From positions 1 through 19,638 of the forward strand of contig JAOXYB010015265.1 in assembly GCA_028565635.1 (NCBI GenBank): 19,638 nt of DNA. The letters run 5' to 3'. Under the pieces are notes generated by a model. That model was given only the letters and a program-made list of their open reading frames with translations, ran no database searches and had not been told where the DNA came from. Position numbers and translations under genes: made by a program. This document shows, one piece after another, positions 9,335 through 18,779 of this stretch. The stretch is from Phoronis ovalis (taxonomy: Eukaryota > Phoronida > Phoronidae). The stretch's first letter is position 1, and each line of letters starts with the position of its first letter.

Positions 9335-10141
9335 GTAAGTGAAATATATCTGTTGAGATATATTTGACTGAAACTCATGCTGGAGTCACTATTATAGTTC
9401 ATATAGATTCAATTACCATTGTATTAATGACTACTGAGTTATTTCGGTTACATTTGCTTACAGTATGCAAACTGAATTAAGACAATGGCAAGTCATGTGA
9501 CTGAACCAAACATAGAAAACACGAATTATAAAGTGGTCTTATATACAGTAGGTTTCCGAGTTATGCTGTCTTTTGGTAAAGTGCTATCTAAATGCTGGTT
9601 TGTGACAGTTACTCAGATTTTTCTAACGTCATCGGCTTAGTCTGATAGGGAATCGCTAAGGAATCACAGAATCCTGAACTCCGTAGGGTCATTCATGCAA
9701 CTCGAAATGTTATACATACATGAGGACAATGTCACATTAGTGACCATTCAGCCTACTCAGGTACTGGCATGTATTCAGAGGAAAAAGGGGCAAAATTATT
9801 TTCCAACAGGTGTAAAATGGTTGTATTTTATTTTTGTGTGGTGGGATTCATTGAATTTTATTTGATCTTATTTTGGTCCATGTGATTCATGTCAGAAAAG
9901 GCAATTTTATTTCCTTTGAACTGTGGTCACTATCCCCCATTTCCCTCCTCAATGTTCTGTCATACCAGATACTTCTGACGTCATTTTACCACATTGCAAA
10001 CTAGTAGTTTGTATATACGGGAGAGCATAACTTGGAAACCTACTGTAAAGTTTTAAACGACAGATGAATTTTAATTTACTGACTATTGTTGATAATTGCA
10101 TTTGTTAGTTTAAGAGTTTTTAATTATTCTTTATCCTGTAG
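9335..10141. other. Intron between exons B and C
   Basis: Begins GTAAGT and ends TTCTTTATCCTGTAG. No other feature recognised. Confidence 0.5.
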
Positions 10142-10284
10142 TCTGAAACTGGGTACCTTGCACAAAATTACTTTTTATAGTTTTCTCCAATATGAAACTG
10201 GATGTAATGGCCTGGTGAAGATGATACTACTGTTAGCTGGCGACGTGGAGGTTAACCCTGGACCTGACTACCCTGTATGTCGTG
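10142..10284 (+). CDS. Exon C: canonical 2A-like ribosome-skipping motif
   Basis: A 143-bp exon with a strong acceptor (TTCTTTATCCTGTAG) and donor CGTG|GTATGT; phase 2 in, phase 1 out. It encodes about 47 residues, with a hydrophobic stretch MILLLA directly before GDVEVNPGP, followed by DYPVCR. GDVEVNPGP fits the 2A consensus D(V/I)ExNPGP exactly (10242-10265). The break in such peptides falls between the Gly (10260-10262) and the last Pro (10263-10265). Spliced to exon D, the codon G|GT (Gly) is completed and the LRR frame follows, so the downstream chain would begin Pro-Asp-Tyr. 2A-like sequences of cellular origin are known at the N-termini of sea-urchin NLR-type proteins and in non-LTR retrotransposons. 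No reverse transcriptase or endonuclease sequence is next to this exon, which favours a host gene. Confidence 0.75.
10242..10265 (+). promoter_or_regulatory. 2A-like translational recoding site (DVEVNPGP)
   Basis: The eight codons read DVEVNPGP, matching every invariant position of the 2A consensus, and a hydrophobic LLLAG precedes them. The nascent peptide itself would cause skipping of the Gly-Pro bond in the cytosol. Activity is inferred from the motif. Confidence 0.75.
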
Positions 10285-11285
10285 GTATGTAGTATTAGTC
10301 ATGTATAGCTTACACAAAACTGTGGCTGTCTTTGTAAATGTTATATTACGAAAATGCAGGCACAGTGTTATATTTATAATGCAAAATACTAAGAAAACTA
10401 TAGTTTCCTTTCCAAAAATTAGTTATCAAAAAATATACAGGAAATAATTGCTGTACTTATATGCACATTAGGAATCAATTTTGTTGATAAAATGTCTTAA
10501 AGGGAGTTTTCAGACTGCAGATTATAATACACATAATATGGTTTATTGGTACTAATTAATTACAACTCCTAATTTTGTGTCCCAGTTTCAAGCTTATATG
10601 TCATGTAGCATAGACAACTTACAAAATATAAATTCATTCTAATTACCTATTTCAATTCAAGAGTATTTATTAAAGAATGATTTTAGACATCTGTTTTGGC
10701 AAAAGATTTTACGAAGGTGTAATTAAATGTGAGAGAATTCGCAGTGAATATGTGTTGCTGTCATTGGCTCTTTTTTCAGTTTCCTTTTTTACTGTAGGGT
10801 ATCTTTTATGTTTATTTGGTGCCTTTTGGTCACACAATTGTTTTGCCAAGAAACTTACCATCATGGGGTATATTTGAAATAAATAATTAGGAGGATTTTA
10901 TCTTGGATGTACTCCTCTGATAAACTAAAAGCTAGTGGATTGCAGCATAGTCAATTTTGTGTGTATAAGCAAATTTCATTTTGTCTAAAGTAGTGAATGA
11001 ATGAGGTCATTAAGTATAGACATTTTGTTTTGATATAAAGGGATGAATTTATCTGGAAGAAATTTTTATCGTGTTGGTGTAATATTGAGATTAATAGGCA
11101 GCTTCGAGTTCATTATTGATACATAACAGGTCGAGACTGATTAAAAAGTTGTAATGGGTATAATCAGTATAATCGCTTCATTTAATGTTTCTTCTTTTTA
11201 ATAATTTTTAATTTTGTTTCAATTTCCTTCTTTACGGAATCTCTAACAACAAACACCAAAGCTACAAATTATTGCAACAATTACT
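10285..11285. other. Intron C-D, first part
   Basis: Very AT-rich. A 66-codon frame at 10677-10877 is hydrophobic and Phe-rich, with no splice support, so it is taken as chance. No repeat recognised up to about 11290. Confidence 0.45.
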
Positions 11286-11291
11286 ACCAAG

Positions 11292-11345
11292 GGACATGTA
11301 AGCATCTGACAAATGTTTCCTTATTTCATGAATCATCAGATGGTG
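11292..11345 (+). repeat. Single-arm copy of the 6.6-kb foldback family
   Basis: GGGACATGTAAGCATCTGAC and the following ATGTTTCCTTATTTCATGAA match the left arm at about 6555-6610 in order and spacing (AGCATC.GA.AAATGTT, TTA.TTTA/TTATTTCA, GAAT.ATC). An opposite arm was not found nearby. Confidence 0.45.
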
Positions 11346-11588
11346 AAAAATCATACACAAAGAGAATTCATGCTTATTAAGAATTATATTCCTGCCCTGG
11401 ACAATAAATTTCACTCTATCCTTATGCATAAACGAAACATCTTATATTTTTACCATTATCCATCACTTGCCTATATATTTACTATCCGGCGAAGACTGAT
11501 GACCAGGCTAGTGGTCATTAAGGTGGCATATAGGTAGTTGTCAGGGTGCTACTGTTGCATGCATTTTTACCTGTGTCTTCTAGTCTTC

Positions 11589-12228
11589 TAGTAGACTTGC
11601 TACAAGTCCTTGAGGGTTTTTAAGAATTTGTTTTGTTTTAGTTTAAAAGATTTGATTCTTGATAAATAAAAAAAAGAAAAATACTACATGTCTCTATCCA
11701 ATATATGGCACTATTAATTCCACCTTCCCCAAGGACTTGTAAACTTTGCACCTGATACCAAAGAAAATTCAGGTCATAAAATCTTATATAAACATCCCAA
11801 TAAACATAAGATTAATTTCAAATTCCACTTTGGGACAACTACCAAATAGTTCTATACTTATAAAGCTAAGTTTATTCTGATACTGATATGTACAAAAAGA
11901 TTTCTGAATTTAGAAGCATTGGCAATCAAGGGAGATGAAAATAGCTGGGGTACCTTATGACCGGGTTTGAGACTTATTGTTTTTGTCATGTGGTCACTTG
12001 ACATCATCACCTCATGAATTATTGATATCAGTGGAAGGCTTGCAAAGTTTACAAGTCCTTCTGGGCGGCGTATTTGATAGTAACATATGTTGGATAGTAA
12101 GTAAGGACAATTTTTTGCGGATAAGTGTTTTATTTGCAACAAAAATACATCGCAGTAATCAAAATAATGTTTAAAATTTAATATTAAAAAAAAAACTCCT
12201 GAAGGACTTGTAGCAAGTCTAGTCTTCC
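11589..12228. mobile_element. Foldback transposon with nested inverted repeats
   Basis: Outer arms: GTAGACTTGCTACAAGTCCT at 11591-11610 (arm continuing to about 11621) against the reverse complement of 12190-12228, which reads AGACTTGCTACAAGTCCTTC. Inner arms: AAGGACTTGTAAACTTTGCA at 11731-11750 against the reverse complement of 12033-12062, which reads AAGGACTTGTAAACTTTGCA. The core AAGGACTTGTA occurs four times, twice in each orientation. There is no transposase. The element is about 640 bp and ends roughly 100 bp before the acceptor of the LRR exon. Confidence 0.75.
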
Positions 12229-12329
12229 ATTACTCTTTGCAGAAAATTCTGTCACAAATCAATATAATCATGTTTCTTGCTTACTCCGATTTTCATCTTA
12301 TGCCTTCTACAGTAGTTGTTATTTTTAAG

Positions 12330-14729
12330 GTTGGTCCAAGTATGGTGAGGAAGAAATAAACTCTCCAGACATTGCCTCTGCTACCTTGAGGGACTATGTG
12401 TATGTCGAGGAGAGAACTGGTTGGAACACTATCAACTTGGTAGACTGGAAACAGTTACCAGCAGTTTTGGAGGATCTGGAGGAACTGGAACAGCTGTTGA
12501 TATATAATCATAACGAAGTGCCATTGGAAAGCATACCACAGTTACACAAAATAGTCAGCTTGGAGATTGGAAGTGACTATTCCAGACCTCTCCAAAATTC
12601 CTGGATGCAGACCATTCAGCAAATGGTCAGTCCACAGAAGCTACGCATACATGGATATGACCTGTCACAGTGCGTTGATAAGATTTGTTCTCTTACTAGC
12701 CTAGAGACGTTGTCAATGATTAGAGCCAACTTATCATCACTTCCTGCAGGTATCGGTGCTCTACATAACCTTAAGCTATTAGAATTGAGTTATAACAAGT
12801 TTACTTTATTACCAGAAGTTACCAGTGAACTAAATAACCTCCAGACATTAGGTTTAAAAGGTAACCATTTGACTTTGTTATCAGAAGATATCAGAGCACT
12901 AGATAATCTCCAGACATTAGATTTGAGTGAAAACCAGTTGGAATCTTTACCAGAGGGTATCAGTGCATTAAACTACCTTAAGACTTTGGATTTGAGTAAG
13001 AACCAATTGACTTCATTACCAGAAGTTATCAGTGCACTAAATAACCTCCAAACATTAAATTTGAGTGAAAACCAGTTGAAATCTTTACCAGTAGGTATCA
13101 GTGCACTAAACTACCTTAAGACTTTGGATTTAAGTAAGAACCAATTGACATCATTACCAGAAGTTGTCGGTGCACTAAATAACCTCCAAACATTAGATTT
13201 GAATGAAAACCAGTTGATATCTTTACCAGAAGGTATCAGTACACTACATAATCTTCAAACATTAAATTTGAGTGCTAACAAATTGGCATCATTACCAATT
13301 TGTATCATTGCACTAAAAAGCCTACAGACATTAGTTTTGAGTAATAACACCATTAAGCTAATACCATCATCCATCCAGTCTCTGCAGAGTTTGCAGAAGC
13401 TTGAGATATGGGGAAACCCAATCACCCATCTACCTGTAGAACTGAGTGACCTGCCACAGCTTAAAGAAGTCAAGATTGTAGCAGGATCATGGGGAACTGG
13501 ACTCGCACTTTCACTAGTGCAACCACCTATTGAGCTATGTAAACAAGGAACACCAGCTATATTACAATACTTGAAAGATCTCAAGGAATCTGCTGTACCA
13601 GTTAAACCATCCCGACAAACAATGCACCTGACTGGAGAATATGGTGGTGGTAAAACTAGCGGTGTTAAACAAAATTGCACCACTTTGGAACAGCTACGAC
13701 TAAAAGAAATTGGTAAAAGATTAGAGAACATATTTGCTGAGATAACAGAGTTGGGAAACACTGATGGACATCATTTACATGAACAAATCCTTTCTTTGGA
13801 GGAGGAGAAAATGTTGAGTCTAACAATCACTGATTGCATTTATGTTACTAGTTGCAAGACATTGGAAGGCATCGCGGACCTTAAAAATCATATAATTCAA
13901 TTGGCTTTTAAAAATGAAGTATCTTGCCGTTTACATGCGTCTGACAATAATTATGAAGCATTAATTAGAGTCACTTGTAAGGAACACTCATCAGCTGATA
14001 TAGCCAATACGCATCATTCAAAGTACGAAAAACCCAATGCTTTGTGCAAACACCACAATACCGAATATATCCAACTTTGCCTAGACATGCAATACTTAGG
14101 CTTTTGCATCAAAGTACAAGTTTTACCAAATACCGTGCTTGTAAAACGAACTATGAAAGGATTTATTCTTCCTGTTTTTTTCTACAAGTTTGAGAGACGA
14201 ACTGATTTCCGACAAAGTTACGAAATCTATGTCTACCCAGTTCTCACAGACTATTTAGTGCGCATGGCTATTGGTCCGCCATTAAGACCGGGAGAAGAAT
14301 TTTGCTGTGAAGCTATTCGATTGGAATCTTTTCAGACATATCCACAATGGGTACCTGTGTCAGTTATAAAACTTGTCAAATCAGGATTCTCGTATACTGG
14401 ACACGGTGACGAGGTCCTTTGTTTTTCGTGCGGTGGCAGACTAAAAACATGGCGTCACGGCGATGAACCAAATGTTCGACATAGACAAACATTTCCTAAA
14501 TGTAAATTCATGAATGGGCGGGATACATCTAATATCCCTCTTGGAGGAAGTTCGAACAGAACAGATGACAGAAGTGACTTTGATATTCCTCCTTCAGATA
14601 ACTTATTAGGTAGCAATTCATATAATTTTTATTATGAAGGGAGACCAGGCATGAGAGATGAAGATGACCCAATGAGAGTAGATGAAATGCGAATGAAAAT
14701 AGAAAATAACAGACTGCAGACCTACACAG
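12330..14729 (+). CDS. Exon D: LRR x11, ROC remnant, BIR1 (core of the LRR-IAP protein)
   Basis: One uninterrupted 2.4-kb exon; acceptor GTTATTTTTAAG (ending 12329), donor ACAG|GTAAAG after 14729, phase 1 at both ends. About 800 residues. A degenerate N-cap is followed by eleven 23-residue LRRs (12701-13459, pattern LxxLxLxxNxLxxLPxxIxxLxN) and a ROCO-style linker (PPIELCKQGTPAILQYLKDL). Next comes Walker A GEYGGGKT (13634-13657), then the ROC C-terminal block CIYVTSCKTLEGI...IIQLAF (13835-13910). ROC motifs between them (DxxG, NKxD) are missing. After about 130 unassigned residues comes BIR1 (about 14312-14519) with CFSC (14420-14431), His (14480-14482) and Cys (14501-14503), spacing CX2CX16HX6C. 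The start of BIR2 (ENNRLQTYTG) closes the exon. The usual annotation start would be wrong, because no ATG opens this exon and the frame comes from exon C. Confidence 0.9.
12701..13459 (+). repeat. Eleven 23-residue leucine-rich repeats
   Basis: Repeats start every 69 bases from 12701. The middle repeats alternate two types (ending LNN and LNY), and the two-repeat block 12908-13045 is about 93% identical in DNA to 13046-13183, so the array grew by 138-bp duplications. The 23-residue, LP-containing type is the one seen in ROCO, PIDD and Scribble-like proteins. Confidence 0.95.
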
Positions 14730-15026
14730 GTAAAGGAGGCTTTGCAACAGTGGCAAAAATACCAGTTTCGGCATTAAAGTGAACGCTAAATAATATAATA
14801 TAATCATTGTTATGCATACATCTTTATATAATAAATATATAGTTTTTGCAGGTAATTCATAAAATGCACAAGAGTATCTTTATCTGCTTGGAAGTTCAAA
14901 GCTGCCATTTTTTGGAAAATGTACTTGTATATTAATTAAGGAGGCGATAAATGGTATACATGTATTTATAATTAGTACTTTTATATACTAAATTAAATCA
15001 AAATTCCGTGATTTATCAACATACAG
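14730..15026. other. Intron D-E
   Basis: GTAAAG...CAACATACAG. Splits BIR2 within its N-terminal helix region. Nothing else recognised. Confidence 0.85.
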
Positions 15027-15260
15027 GTTGGCCAAGATCAGCTCCAGTGTTTCCTGATGAACTTTCACGCAATGGTTTCTACTACACTGGCGTTGATGAC
15101 CGAGTCCAGTGTGCGTTCTGTCGTGGTATTCTACGTCACTGGGAACACGGCGACAGAGTTGACGTAGAACATCGTCATTATTTCCCTGAATGTGGATTTG
15201 TACGAGATGAAGATGTTGGGAATATCTCTTTAAGTTCAGAACTTCCCACGGATTGTTCTG
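15027..15260 (+). CDS. Exon E: BIR2 zinc-binding body
   Basis: Phase 1 in, phase 1 out (acceptor ATCAACATACAG, donor TTCTG|GTAATC). It continues BIR2 from exon D: WPRS..., GFYYTG, DDRVQC, then CAFC (15110-15121), the zinc His in EHRHYFPEC and the last Cys, with spacing CX2CX16HX6C. The position that is Trp in the IAP-binding groove of XIAP BIR3 is Tyr here (HRHYFP), so a role in binding AxPx-type IAP antagonists is less certain than for BIR3. The remaining residues are an acidic/Ser linker. Reading through the donor gives only nine more residues and a stop. A short, truncated isoform is therefore possible but not supported. Confidence 0.9.
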
Positions 15261-15600
15261 GTAATCATCGGCTATGCCAGTGAATGATAATATGTAGCAA
15301 GGTCATCACTGTTAAGAACACTGTCAGTTCGTAGGGCATCTTTTTATTACAGTATGCAGGATTTTCCGCTTACCTATTGTATTAGTATTCCATGGCAATT
15401 TTCATGTAGCTTCTTCCATAGACACTTGTCAACATTATGTTTCGTATACTGTACAGAGCTTATGTTACTTGTTTCCCAAATGTACATCGACATTCTGTTC
15501 TGAGCTGATGTGACTTGTTTCCTCAAATGTACGTCTCAAACCAGCGAACAAGTTAGTGAAACTCCTCCTCGTGTACTAAATATTCTTTATGCTTTTTCAG
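15261..15600. other. Intron E-F
   Basis: GTAATC...TTTATGCTTTTTCAG. Nothing else recognised. A direct duplication of about 20 bases (GAGCT.ATGT.ACTTGTTTCC) lies near 15455-15530. Confidence 0.85.
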
Positions 15601-15759
15601 GTGACTCTCAAACTGTTGCTAGGTTGGGCATTAACAATGATTGTCCTAAGAATCCATGCTATGCTATGTTGCAACATCGACTGACTACTTATGAAACATC
15701 GCCGTCAACAATTAGACAGCGACAAGAACAGCTGGCAGATGCCGGATTCTATTATGCTG
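15601..15759 (+). CDS. Exon F: linker and first half of BIR3
   Basis: Phase 1 in and out (acceptor GCTTTTTCAG, donor GCTG|GTCAGT). It encodes a linker with NNDCPKNPCYAM, then HRLTTYETSP and the BIR helix EQLADAGFYYAG. It ends exactly before the zinc-binding half carried by exon G. RLTTY...LADAGFYYAG is the standard opening of the third BIR of cIAP/XIAP proteins. Confidence 0.9.
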
Positions 15760-16358
15760 GTCAGTATTTCTAATCGCGTAGTATAACAAATTATACAGAA
15801 TATCGAGATATAAAATACTGACCGAGAGAATATATTTTCTGTAATATTTCATTGCCAGAGATCTTTCAAATATCTTTAGAGCATCTACGTATTCTAATAA
15901 TGGTCAATACACACCCGCCCTCCTTGTTTGTGGTGACAGTTATTGGTATGCCCAACTGATGCCAACTTTCACTTAATAAATGAATTTATTATAATTGCTG
16001 AACACCGTTTGCTATTGTCTTGCTAATGTTAGTCATTCAGTCAATATTTGGCAAAAATATATCAGTTGAGGATGAAAAATTATATTAGTATGGCTGTGGT
16101 AAAAATTCAAATTCCTTAATTTCCAATATTTTAAAAAATATCTCCTGCCAATATTGGAACAGCGTGAACATACGTCACTTTACCTTATTATCATTTATCT
16201 GACACTGACTAAGCATTAACATCACATCAACAATGCTTGGGGTGTCACTTTCAAACATTGCATGCAAGACAATAATTTATCACAAATAATTTATGTTAAT
16301 TCTGCATGAACATTCAAAATTGACCATAACCCAACTGCAGCTAATTTCCCATTTTCAG
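15760..16358. other. Intron F-G
   Basis: GTCAGT...TTTCCCATTTTCAG. AT-rich with no other feature recognised. Confidence 0.85.
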
Positions 16359-16534
16359 GCTTTTCTGACAATGTGAAGTGTTTCTTTTGTGACGGAGGAC
16401 TGCGCAACTGGGAGCGGAATGATGATCCATGGACCGAACACGCTCGATGGTTTCCTCGTTGTGGATATGTACTACGTGAAAAGGGAGAAACGTTTATTCG
16501 GAGCATTTCTGAACATTACGCCCGCTTCTATCCC
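16359..16534 (+). CDS. Exon G: zinc-binding half of BIR3 (type II, groove-bearing)
   Basis: Phase 1 in, phase 0 out (donor ATCCC|GTATGT). It encodes [18 protein letters not shown], then [15 protein letters not shown], then a C-terminal helix [17 protein letters not shown], His and Cys give CX2CX16HX6C. GGL, the acidic residue before DPW and the Trp in ARWFP match the residues that form the IAP-binding-motif pocket of XIAP BIR3. This BIR is therefore predicted to bind caspase-9-like or Smac/Reaper-like N-termini; that is inference from conserved residues. Open frame continues only to 16576 if unspliced. Confidence 0.9.
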
Positions 16535-17247
16535 GTATGTTGGAATACTACGTCATATCAAGTATCTGGCATTTAAGTTTAATATTTCCTATTCACTTGT
16601 GTTGGGACTAGTTTCTCACAACATCGTGCACTCTTTGAAATTAGGGTTATCGTATCTGTGTATGTCCAATGCATCTCCCGGCACAAGGAAAGGAGACACA
16701 TGGAGCTGATTAACTTCGTGATGTGTGTACTATTATCAGTTTTCCGGTATATATGCATTTTGGGAAATATAGCAAATTCTCTGAAATTCACGAATCAAAT
16801 ATTATACTGGTAACTGTTAAACTTTCGGGACATGGTCTTTACCAATTTCTCTACAAACTAAAAAATTAGAAAAACGATACTGTGCGCTTAAATGCGGCTG
16901 GAGACTACCAATGGCACCTTTCAAGAAAACGCACAACTAACGGCTAATACATAATAACCAGCTATGACACGCCATGGCAATACAATTGTACACTTGTTAA
17001 TTACATGTGGACTGTTTTAATTGTACGCTTGTTAATTACATGTGGACTGTTTTAATTGTACACTTGTTAATTACATGTGGACTGTTTTAATTGTACACTT
17101 GTTAATTACATGTGGACTGTTTTAATCGTACACACTCTTATTACTAAATAACAATTACTGATTACTTAATACATCTACATACACCACGTGCAGTTTTTCA
17201 CGTGCTGATGTTTATATTGCGTATCTCATTGATGCATTTGTTTGCAG
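16535..17247. other. Intron G-H with minisatellite
   Basis: GTATGT...TTTGTTTGCAG. Contains the 35-bp array at 16984-17133 and two CACGTGC E-box-like sites 14 bases apart near 17184-17204. Confidence 0.75.
16984..17133 (+). repeat. 35-bp minisatellite, four copies
   Basis: Four tandem 35-base units (16984-17123) starting AATTGTACACTTGTTAATTA plus a partial fifth. The copies are nearly identical: one A-to-G change in unit 2, and one T-to-C change in the partial unit. Confidence 0.95.
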
Positions 17248-17302
17248 GAGAACACACATGTAGAAACTGGGGAACAAACAGCTTCTGCCATGCCAGGCAC
17301 AG
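17248..17302 (+). CDS. Exon H: short linker between BIR3 and UBA
   Basis: A 55-bp exon, acceptor GCATTTGTTTGCAG and donor GGCACAG|GTATAC, phase 0 in and 1 out. It encodes ENTHVETGEQTASAMPGT, a low-complexity linker without known motif. It is accepted because both borders are good and the frame joins G to I without a stop. Confidence 0.7.
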
Positions 17303-17947
17303 GTATACTAGTCAATTATTACAATAGGAATGTTTTTGGTAGTCACGTTTGCTGTATGTAGATTTCAATCTGGAGACTTTATACCAACATACGAATAACA
17401 GGGGCGGGGTTATTAGTGTTACATTTTCAATTTCATGGCAATTGTTCTTTATTTAAATTCTTTATATAAATATATGACACTTATAGTCAGAATTAATATT
17501 TATTATATATCATTGATGTTAATCAGTACACTGACTCTATTACTGTATATGTATTGAAAAGGGTGCATCACATACCTCAACGTGTACATTGAACTTCTGT
17601 CAGAGTATCTATCATTTCAGTATTGCCAACTTCCATATTGTAAACCTGGGAAATTAGAATCAAGATGTTACAATTGTAAATTACTAAGATTCGATTTTAC
17701 ATGTGTAGTTTAGGAACTGATGCATCCAATGTTACATGTAACAAAAAGCAATTTCGTAGTTCACTTGATCCACATATGATAAAATCGAAGCATACTGAAG
17801 ATTGGAGGGACATCTATCATGCCTTTTTACCAAAGTTTTGTTTGAGGTACTTTTCAATAAATCAGTATTACAACAAATGAGTAAATTGATGGCACACCAA
17901 ATGACAGTGGCGCTGGATAATAAAGATTATCTTGTTTTAATTTACAG
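17303..17947. other. Intron H-I
   Basis: GTATAC...GTTTTAATTTACAG. No other feature. The short open frame across the acceptor (17802-17984) is a shadow of exon I. Confidence 0.75.
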
Positions 17948-18109
17948 AAACCAAAGCTTCCATAACCAACTGTACCGGCGTTGAACACGTGGTTGAACCA
18001 CGTGACATTAAAGCAAGAATGGACACGGATAAAGTCAAGACAGTGCTTAGAATGGGATATTCACGGAACATTGTCAAGACGGCGCTGGAAATTCAACTTA
18101 AAACAAAAG
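17948..18109 (+). CDS. Exon I: UBA domain, first part
   Basis: Phase 1 in and out (acceptor TTTAATTTACAG, donor AAAAG|GTACAG). After a linker (TNCTGVEHVVEPRD) it encodes KVKTVLRMGYSRNIVKTALE and onward to QLKTKG. This is the IAP-type ubiquitin-associated domain: the MGY loop, then a helix starting at NIVKTAL. In cIAPs and XIAP the UBA binds polyubiquitin and sits between BIR3 and RING, which is its place here. The exon also contains the perfect inverted repeat CACGTGGTTGAACCACGTG (17986-18004). Confidence 0.9.
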
Positions 18110-18779
18110 GTACAGCTTAAAAAACAAGACTGATACTATATATAACTCTTGTCAATCATGATCAAGTACGAGCTATAAAATCATACTTTGAATCCAGTTT
18201 TTGTTTAGGTATCATTATTCAGTAGTTTACAAATAGCATAACTGGTTTAATATCGTCGAGATTGAGGACAGGTGATTGGATATAGTAGACTCTTGTTGCT
18301 CCAGATATACCGTAGTGAATATTTAACAGGGTACAGAGTACCTTGCTATCAGACTTAGCAGGAAACAGTATCTATCTAACATTAAAGTTGCTTCTTTGGA
18401 CGTTATAACCTGTGAAATCTGACAGTACTACCGTATGAATTATTCCCGGGGGGTCACTACAAAAGATTATATACGGGTATGCTAGGCACAAAAAAAATGA
18501 AATGGCAGTTTTCCGGGCACTTTCTTTGCCGGTTTCTTTGAAATTTATGAAAAAACGTACCCTTTAAAGCGGAGAGATAGATCTTGAGTTAGATAGCACT
18601 AGATGACAGACACTTGAACCGGACAAGGTAAACTAAATAGCAAAAAAGCACCCCTTGACCGGAACGCAGTGCCGAAATATATAGACCCCTTGAGCTCCGA
18701 GCATCCCCGTCATCACTTTATATTGAGTTGTAGCCCTCTAAAGAAGCATTGAGCAAAATACTGTATTAACTTTTTGCAG
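18110..18779. other. Intron I-J with repeat copy
   Basis: GTACAG...TAACTTTTTGCAG. The middle is occupied by the repeat at 18445-18715. Confidence 0.75.
18445..18715 (-). repeat. Dispersed repeat related to the CGGGGGTACTC family
   Basis: Starts CCCGGGGGGTCAC and ends GAGCATCCCCGTCATC. Its ends carry inverted ACGGGTATGCTAGG / ACGGGGATGCTCGG, and GACNACGGGGATG also occurs next to the left end of the 1591-2166 element in the opposite orientation. It is a diverged relative or a second member of the same class of non-autonomous repeat, with no coding frame. Confidence 0.5.

Noticed and set aside
10142-10284. 2A motif as part of a retrotransposon
   Set aside because: 2A-like motifs do occur in non-LTR elements, but no endonuclease or reverse transcriptase lies beside this exon. 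The only LINE piece is 4.5 kb away, on the opposite strand and dead. The splice phase fits the LRR exon.
10677-10877. Hydrophobic 66-codon frame between exons C and D
   Set aside because: Phe/Leu-rich translation of AT-rich DNA; no matching acceptor and donor, and C already joins D in phase.
13255-13761. 168-codon minus-strand open frame
   Set aside because: It lies antisense to the LRR/ROC coding exon and has no recognisable domain; it is a shadow.
13977-14188. Intron inside exon D (GTAAGG at 13977 to AG at 14188)
   Set aside because: The sites look fair, but the length (212) is not a multiple of three and removal would throw BIR1 out of the LRR frame.
12386-14782. Protein starting at a TTG at 12386 and ending at the stop at 14780-14782
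   Set aside because: The frame is already open back to an acceptor at 12329. At the 3' end the donor at 14730 breaks BIR2, whose other half is in the next exon, so neither end of this frame is a real protein end.
16389-16709. 106-codon frame overlapping exon G
   Set aside because: It is a different frame from the BIR3 zinc-binding sequence and has no domain.
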